Part shown: piece after piece, positions 57,428 through 64,000 of the stretch | Layout: every line of letters starts with the position of its first letter | Position numbering within the stretch: the first letter of the stretch is position 1 | Assembly (NCBI GenBank): GCA_006538405.1 | Contig: BJKQ01000006.1 | Location: 1,449,001 to 1,513,000 of the forward strand | Direction of reading: 5' to 3' | Source of the DNA: Hansfordia pulvinata | Taxonomy: Eukaryota > Ascomycota > Sordariomycetes > Xylariales | Length of the DNA: 64,000 bases | Translations under genes and position numbers: made by a program | The notes under the pieces: model-generated | Seen by the model: the letters and a program-made list of their open reading frames with translations, nothing else | Database searches by the model: none | What the model was told of the DNA's origin: nothing

Positions 57428-58288
57428 GATGCTATAAGTGGTCAGCAGGCAGTGCAAGGGGATGGAGTCAGGGCTCAGTGTAAGGTGGTAGTGCAGGGTG
57501 GCGTACACGGTTGTAATGGGAGTGGGCAACGGAGGCAGAAGGTTGATGATGCTGGCTGTGGATCGCTGTGATGATCTGATGTTGAATGGAGGCCAGAGGC
57601 GAGGAGGGGCCAGACTGAAAGATGAGATGGAGATGAGGAAGAAAATCGACTTGGCCTTCTCAACTACGATGCAGCGATTACCTTCGTTCACAAAATGCAC
57701 CGTTGCCGCTCTAGTGACTACTACGACTGATGCGGATCAGCGCCTGAGAAGCTTTCCCACTCTCGAGTCAAGTGGGACGTTAATGGTTTAATGTAAATAA
57801 TTCATAATATAATTCATAATATAAGTAATCTTAAGGGCTGTGCTCGTCTCCTTGCCTGGTGTTCGGTATACTGGTGTGCGCATGTATGTTCCTTGCCTGG
57901 TGTTCGGCATACTGGTGTGCACATGTATGTGTGTTCCCATGTCTCTGCGAGGCAAGGTATAACTCGAAGGATGATGGGTTGCGGTATGAGTGTGATGACC
58001 ACATCTCCGAAGTGAAGCCTTCTTCCCGGTCATAGACACCTGCCGTGGTCGCGTATAGGTATGAATCCGACCTGTCGTGGGTCCCATAGCCGTAGAAGCT
58101 TCGCTTTTGTCCTCTGCCGCGTGCCTGTACCCGCCTCTGCCCTCTGCCTATAGACCTCTGACCTCTGCCTGTGCGCTTCAGCCATCTGCCCTCTGACAAT
58201 CCGTGCCCCTGCCCTGCTATACATGGAAGCCAAAACCAACACCATAATATGCGCGGTGTATCGATACCGCCAAGTCCTCGCGACTGCC
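57428..58288. other. Repeat-bearing spacer
   Basis: Contains AT-rich DNA at 57780-57835, a 41-bp direct duplication at 57851-57932, and a stretch of degenerate CCTCTGCC repeats (about 58110-58215). No supported ORF. Confidence 0.5.
57851..57932. repeat. 41-bp tandem duplication
   Basis: CTTGCCTGGTGTTCGGTATA-type unit beginning at 57851 is repeated from 57892 with only a few mismatches, through the CATGTATGT end. Confidence 0.85.
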
Positions 58289-61200
58289 TCATGCGTCAGG
58301 AGCTTCAATTAGAATGCGGGCTTGTTCTTCGGGCAGATGAGCTTGGATGTGACCCTCCTCGCCGCAGTTGAAGCAGGTGCTGACTGGCTTCTGGGGGCAG
58401 TCGTCTCGAATATGACCCTCCTCGCCGCAGTCGAAGCAGGTGCTGACTGGCTTCTGGGGGCAGTCGACTCGAATGTGACCCTCCTCGCCGCAGTCCCAGC
58501 AGGTGCTTACTGGCTTCTGGGGGCAGTCGTCTCGATTGTGACCCTTTTCGCCGCAGTCCCAGCAGGTGCAATCGTCTAGAATGTGACCCTCCTCGCCGCA
58601 GGCCAGGCAGGTGATGGCTGGCTTCCGGGGGCATTTGTCTCGATTGTGACCCTTCTCGCCGCAGTCCCAGCAGGTGATGGCTGGCTTCTGGGGGCAGTCG
58701 TCTCGAATGTGTCCTTTCTGCTCGCAAAGGTAGCAGACAGCGCCAGTGGTCTCCGCCCAGCGCCGACGCGCCAGCTGACGATCCTTCTCTTCGCGCTCCT
58801 TTCTTTCAAGTGCGGTCTTCTCGCGTTGTTCCTGCGCTTCGAGATATGCCGCTCGTTTCTTTTCTTCATACTCCTTCGGATACAACACGCGCTTCATCAG
58901 ACCCGACAAGTTCCAAAATTCAATCTCAGGGTAGTCCTCGCGCGAGCAGTGAGCTTCTTTGTGCCCCTCCTCGCCGCACATCCAGCAAGTTTGCCGCGCA
59001 GGGCACGAGTCTCTGAGGTGTCCCTGTTTCTGGCAGCATTCGCAGCGCCTTTCTGGGTTTTCTTGGCAGTGGATGTTGATGTGGCCATTCTTGCCGCACC
59101 ATAAGCAGGTAACGGTAGGACAATCCTTGGTCTCGTGACCTGGCTTTTCACAGCGACCGCAGAGGTCGCAATGGCCATCATAATGCCCACCGCCGCATTT
59201 GGAGCAGAATATCATGCTAAGAATCGAACCGTGCTCACGACTCATGACCTCAACCATCTTTGCCAGATGCCAACTTCCCGGGACCAACTCGGGCGGTCTC
59301 CGACCATGCTTGTACAACTTAACCAAGATGTGCGGCTCGAACATGATGAGCTCTCCCTGAATCGACCTAGTGAGTGCGACGTTCAGGCGGTGGGCATCCC
59401 CCATGAAGCCCGGGTCTGTGGTGCGCGGAAATAGGCTGATGACAAAGTCGAATTCAAAGCCTTGGGCACTATCGATCGTTCTAGCTGTGATTCTTTCAGT
59501 GTCAAGCTGATAAGTACGAATGGCATCGTGCACATCTGCGATCATGGCGTCATAGGGGGATATGATGCCGATAGTGCCTGTGAATCCTGGGTCGTCCAGA
59601 AGTTTATCTGCAAAGTCCATCGCGTAGCGCAGTTGTGCTGGGTTTGTGTACGAAGTGCCGACTTTCCTTTCCCAATGATTCTTGAGAGACACCATGACAC
59701 GGTTCTTCTCGGGGTACAAGTCGAGGCGGGGGCCCAGACACTTTCTCATGGCAGCGTGCAGTCTGACCTCCTTCTCGGTCCACTGCTTTTGACTCATGAT
59801 AACAGCCCCTTCATAGAAAAGTTCATTGGGGAGGTCGCCAAGGCCTGCCCTCTGGCGATGGTTGGTAAACAAACCCGGCCCGATCGTGGCACCCGCAAGT
59901 CCAGCGCGTTCAATGAAGGACATCTCGTATTGAAGGGAGTAGGGCACAGGCGTGGGTTTCGGGAAAAGCAGATCGATCCGACTCTTGGGTTTTTCGCGCT
60001 TGGCCTGGGCCCTGTACCGCTGTCCAGCAGTGAACGGGCGAAATTGGAGGCTATCCCCGCAAATAAGATGTAACACCGCGGTTGGATACGAAGAGACGAC
60101 CATCATAGTCTCCGATTCGTGGGAGCGGCCATTTTCGTCCTGTATGACGATCGTGGGGTGGAACTTGTCACGGAGCTGAGATCCACGGGATACGTACGGG
60201 GTAGTCATAACGACGTCCGCCTCGCTCAGTATGCTTCCAAATATGCCCTGAATTTCGTGCTCAGCCCGAGTGCGGAGCTCCGGCTCCGGGTCGAGATTGT
60301 AATCGCGCAGGGCTCTGGTCAAGCCAGGATACGCTTTTGGGTCTGTCCGGTAACGAGCCAAGGCTTCAACGTGGAGAGAGCGGTTGTTGAAGTTCTGCCT
60401 TGCGCTTGGCCGGGTCTTGTTGGCGTCAAGCAGACCCTGCAGGACCAGCTGGGCCGAAAGCTTTGTCAGGGCGGTGAAATCATCGTCATCGTCACCCTGA
60501 GGAGAGAACTGGGCGACTGCGATGGGGTCAGCATCACACAAGGTACACTCATCATGCCAGGGTCGTAGTAGATGGAGAACATGGGGGACAGGGAACAAAG
60601 GGGAGAAAGAGCGAGACCACGATGATAGAGGCGACGACGACGACGACGACGAAGGCGGTGGCCGCCGCAGTGCAGGTGCTGCCACCAGACGTGCGCTGTT
60701 GACAATTGCTGGCGCGGCAGCCGCGACGACAAGAGCGAATCGAGCCAGTTCGTGATGGAAGCAAACTTGCGGCGGCAACCGCCTTTGCCAGCGTGGTGAC
60801 AACCGTCATCACGAGGATAACGAGGGCAACACAAGAAAGGGGTTGAAAGGAGAAGGGGCGTAGAGGGTCAAAGAGAAGGAGGTAAGAGGGCTGAAGAGAA
60901 GGAGGCAAGAAAAAAAGGAAAATAGGAGGGAGAAAGGCGTTCTCACCATCATCGTTGTCGTCATTCTCGGTCGGCATAGTCTTCGCGGTGGCGGCAGACA
61001 CCTCAGAGTCTCTGCTGTAGACTCGGAGGACGTGTGGCGGAGTTGGCACCCCGAATTTTTGGCAAAGGGCAGGAAACTTGTCGGCCATGTCATCGACCTC
61101 GGCGTTGGTCGGCAGCACAACCATACCCTTTTGCTTACCCGAACTCATTGCAATGAGCAGGGTGACGCACAGCATGTATGTCTTGCCACAGCCGAAAGCG

Positions 61201-62542
61201 CCCTCGATGGGAACCAATCCATGCTTGGCCCCCGTGGGGATGGAATCGAAGGTGGCTGTCTGTGCTGGATCAAGGAATTGTAAGCTGCCATCAAATAGCT
61301 CTCGGCAGTGCCATTGGCAACGGATTTGAATGCAGGGAATTTGGCGAAAATGCCTGCAGTGTCGGCTGAAGGGGATTGAGCGACATTGTCGGCAGAGTCG
61401 TCCTCGGTCTCGAGAGCAGTCTTGGCCTCAGGGCTGGTCTGAGCCTGGACATCGGTCTGAGTCTGGTCCTCCGTCTTGATCTGAGTGTCTGTTTGGACCT
61501 GCTTGCGGGTCTCGGTCGGATCATCATCCCGAAAATTGACGACGTAGTCTCTGATCTGCTTGGTCCTCAAGCTGGGTTTGGCTCTGGTCAGCTCCATCAG
61601 CTCGAGCCAAGCGGTGATTTCGGTTCGAGCTGTCTGAACAGAAGAGAGAATCTTGAATTTGATAGGCGTCTTTTTACCGGCAAACGCTTTCTGGAGCCAT
61701 CCAAGGTAGTCGATCCCTTCCGTCGAGGGCTTCGGGATCTTGAAGTTGCAACGGCGACGAGTCCCACCCACAGACTCGCTGATAGGTTCAAAATTGACTT
61801 TGCCTGTGAAGAAGCAATATGTGTTCTCGACCTCGGGGAAAGGAAGCTCCAATCTTTGCGCATAGAGGGTTCGAAGTTCCCTCTCATCTGCGGCAGTGAC
61901 TTGGGGTAGTCGGAGGTGGGCAAGGTGCGTCTCGACGAATTGATGTACGTTGTCTTCAATGCGTGCCGTCGTCGCGCAGTTTCGAATCAAGTCGTGAAGA
62001 CTGTCCCGAATGACCGTAGCAGGTGTCTGGCGAGAAGTGTCGGCCAGGTCGAAGCTCGCGATGCCAAGGGTCGCCAGAGCGTCTGTCTCCTTGAGATCCA
62101 GATCCAGAGCACTAATCTGGTACTCATTGGATAGTAAAGGAATCTGCTCCAAAAGTAGCGAACGAAGCTGTCCGCGAAGGTCAAGCTCGTAAGCCTCGTT
62201 CTTGGTCCGGTCAACTGTCATGACAATCTTGCACTTCTCGCCTTTGCGTGGGAGCATGCCCGTGGCACGCCCGGCATTGACCGCGATGAGCAGAGAAGTA
62301 TACTCGCCGCTTTTCTTGTCGGGCGGCAGCCAAGTTATCATGGCGTCAAAGCCCATGAGCTCGAGAGCCTCGTCTTGAGACAGTTGGTATCCCGCGTCGT
62401 CGATGATAGCATGAGCAATGACGTTTCTGTAATAGGACAGACTGCCGAACCTGGTCTCGGCGGGCTTTTCCCTGGTAGAGCGGTACTTGGCAGGGAGCTT
62501 GGCCCTCCAGGTGGCTAGCCATTTGGCCGCGTTGGGCGCCAT
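58289..62542 (-). CDS. UPF1-like SF1 helicase with a long CCHC zinc-knuckle tail, with one apparent frameshift
   Basis: Exons 62542-60947 and about 60516-58289, about 1,274 residues. A 440-residue N-terminal domain of unknown type (MAPNAAKWLATWRAKLPAKY...) is followed by a helicase core: Walker A GAFGCGKT (about 448-455), ADVVMTTPYVSRG, motif II DENG (about 659), motif III GDSLQF, motif V TIDSAQGFEFDFV (about 879) and motif VI RLNVALTRS. The tail has eleven zinc knuckles, ten complete (CX2CX4HX4C), six of them in a 21-residue repeat. A one-base shift at the A3 run 61293-61295 separates ...NGTAESY from FDGSLQFLDPAQTATFD; restoring one T on the sense strand joins them. The intron is long (about 430 bp); acceptor 60517 is chosen by phase, 60497 is the alternative. 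Probably RNA-binding, perhaps in RNA decay or genome defence; the group resembles NFX1/ZNFX1-type architectures but is not assigned. Confidence 0.85.
58322..58722. repeat. 63-nt coding minisatellite (zinc-knuckle units)
   Basis: GCTTCTGGGGGCAGTCG recurs at exact 63-bp spacing (58388, 58451, 58514) and again at about 58620 and 58683, with one shortened unit between. Each unit encodes PQKPVSTCWDCGEEGHIRxD-type sequence. Near-identity of neighbouring units indicates recent tandem expansion or gene conversion. Confidence 0.9.
60517..60946 (-). other. Long low-complexity intron of the helicase gene
   Basis: GTGAGA donor after ...ENDDNDD and a CGCAG acceptor before VAQFSPQG; GCTGAC branch sequence just upstream. 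It is about 430 bp and rich in CGACGA/TCGTCG triplets, four to eight times longer than most other introns here. Frames through it translate to Ser/Pro/Val runs without homology to the paralogue. Confidence 0.6.
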
Positions 62543-64000
62543 GCTGGAATGAGCGTCAGTCGGGCAGGCGACTTCGCGAACGGGAGCGTCTGCGAAGGTG
62601 GGAGGTGATGTGAAGAAAGATGCCACCAGAGATACGGGGGGTTGGAGCGGGATAGGTGATGGGCGAGTAAGATCGGAACGGAACAAGGGCTGACGGGAAG
62701 AAGGCAACGATGGGCCGTGTTCTGTCTGTTGCAGGCTTGATTGCTGGCCCGTATCAGTCAGTGAATGCCAGCATATAAAGGCTTGGAGGTTGGTTGGCCA
62801 TTTTTGTAATGTGCGCATCGCGGGTTGCCCCAGGAGATCACGTAGGCTGACCAGGTAGACTCTGCCCATCAGACGCCCAGACATTCAATGTTTCTCCCTT
62901 CTTGCCCTTCTCGATTTCGCCGTAAGTAGGCTGCAGAATGACTTTTACGAAGCTCTCCTTGCAAAGATAGATGCTAAAACAAATGCACGCGTCAATAAGG
63001 GCCCCTGCCCGCGACAGCGACCGATAACCACCACACAAAAAACAGATAGGTTTGTTGCTGCTTGTCGCGACCAATAGGTGTAGTTTCTATTGGCATTCGC
63101 GAAAGGCCGCTGTTGCGCCTCATTTGCCGCAAAAGCGGAAAGGGACTGGACGCATCTCGCCAATTGAGAAGAACGACGTCTACCCCAGATGTTGCTATTC
63201 TGGCCATCTGATGTTTGGAAGTGCCTTTAAGGCAAATGGTGCCGATTCGTCCAACTGGCGTAGGCGGGTATAGTTTAACGCTTGGAGTTGCAGCCAGCCC
63301 ATCAAGGGCTCGCGATCGTGATTTCATCGACAGAGTGCTGGCTGGGTCCTCCCACGTCCCGATTCAATACTAGTATACGTATTGGCGGGTACTGAATCAT
63401 ACTCTCTTGGCTGGAATCATGTTCGAGGCTACTTGACTGCCCCCAGCAGAGCCGAGGGCCTGAGTCGACTCAGCCATCCCGTCTCCTGGAAGGTTATGTT
63501 AGTGAGGGCGGAAGAGACGTTTGCGATTATAACGCCTCTTTAGAATAAGAGCGACGAATAATTATGCAAGAGGGCAGATGGAAGGCGGGCTGAACTGTTC
63601 GATGGTGGTGAGGGCATTGTGAAGCCGATGGGCCCTGTGTCGCGCGCGCGTCCGAGTTCCAACTGGTGATTGTTTGCCAGCGCGCGGTACGTGGGTACTT
63701 CGTTTCGTCAGGTATCGCCGTACCTGGGCCTAGACCCCGCAGGGCTGCTGACTCATGAAACGTGACATGTGGGTCTTCCCGCGCTCCGCATGGCCCGGCA
63801 ACGAATAGGAGGGAGGGCCGGAGATCGCGGGTTCGATTCGGAAGGCACGCATCGCTGCACCCCGCATTGGTCTATTTTCGGCCTTCAACCACATCTCACG
63901 ATGCACGACAATGCGCTGGGTTATAGCATGCGCCATACAGCTAAATAGCATGAATGCATTCGCCTGCAATATCATTGTAGAAAATGACTGGTCACGCCGG
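62543..64000. other. Helicase promoter and right-edge intergenic DNA
   Basis: About 1.46 kb with no supported gene. An in-frame extension to an ATG at 62884 exists but encodes low-quality sequence. A GGGTTCGATTC stretch near 63828 resembles a tRNA T-loop but lacks a pairing stem. Confidence 0.45.

Noticed and set aside
36723..62542. The two helicase/zinc-knuckle genes as retrotransposon gag proteins
   Set aside because: CCHC knuckles occur in gag, but both proteins have clear SF1 helicase motifs in front of them and I saw no reverse transcriptase, integrase or long terminal repeats nearby.
63780..63870. tRNA-like sequence (GGGTTCGATTC)
   Set aside because: The bases flanking the T-loop cannot form the 5-bp T-stem and no acceptor or anticodon arms are apparent.
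1..64000. CRISPR array, prophage, insertion sequence or bacterial operon
   Set aside because: The window is eukaryotic with spliceosomal introns; I saw no spaced identical repeats of CRISPR type, no transposase and no polycistronic layout.

Overview
The window is nuclear DNA from a filamentous ascomycete fungus (Pezizomycotina, most likely a Sordariomycete). Evidence: GC-rich coding DNA with C/G-ending codons; many short introns (44-110 bp) with GTRNGT donors, CTRAC-type branch sites and YAG acceptors; fungal-only families (Fungal_trans-type regulator, Ser-rich GPI cell-wall protein, EthD protein, small secreted proteins); and one degenerate duplicated locus with CpA-to-TpA stop codons as expected from repeat-induced point mutation (RIP). 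The species cannot be named from the sequence.

Layout. 0-9 kb: LTN1/listerin (ribosome quality control E3 ligase) and a divergent CAX-type cation/proton exchanger, both on +. 9.7-27 kb: a gene-sparse stretch with 1-3 kb spacers rich in homopolymers and microsatellites. It holds four small secreted proteins, a predicted membrane-anchored unknown protein, an EthD-domain protein, a disordered protein and a short-chain dehydrogenase. 29-31.4 kb: a fungal transcription-factor-domain protein without a zinc cluster. 31.4-36.7 kb: almost empty apart from a doubtful membrane-protein ORF. 36.7-46.4 kb: a compact housekeeping block with a truncated zinc-knuckle helicase paralogue, a secreted FAD oxidoreductase, MSH5 (meiotic crossover), EMC5 (ER membrane insertase) and a HAD phosphatase. 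46.4-50.1 kb: empty. 50.1-56.4 kb: GPI-anchored protein, MDE1 (methionine salvage) and calnexin (ER folding). 56.5-57.4 kb: the AT-richer tandem pseudogene. 58.3-62.5 kb: a full-length SF1 (UPF1-like) helicase with about eleven CCHC zinc knuckles encoded by a 63-nt minisatellite.

The genes do not form one pathway. Three cross-cutting observations stand out. (1) Seven coding sites in six genes each lack exactly one nucleotide at or beside a run of 3-5 identical bases, including two in calnexin. This points to homopolymer deletion errors in the assembly rather than biology, and the reading frames are described here with that in mind. (2) The two helicase/zinc-knuckle genes are paralogues on the same strand about 20 kb apart. 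The shorter has lost the ATP-binding half and has a degenerate motif V. (3) The tandem duplication at 56.5-57.4 kb carries CAA-to-TAA stops and looks like a RIP casualty. All exon boundaries were read by eye from splice signals and phase.
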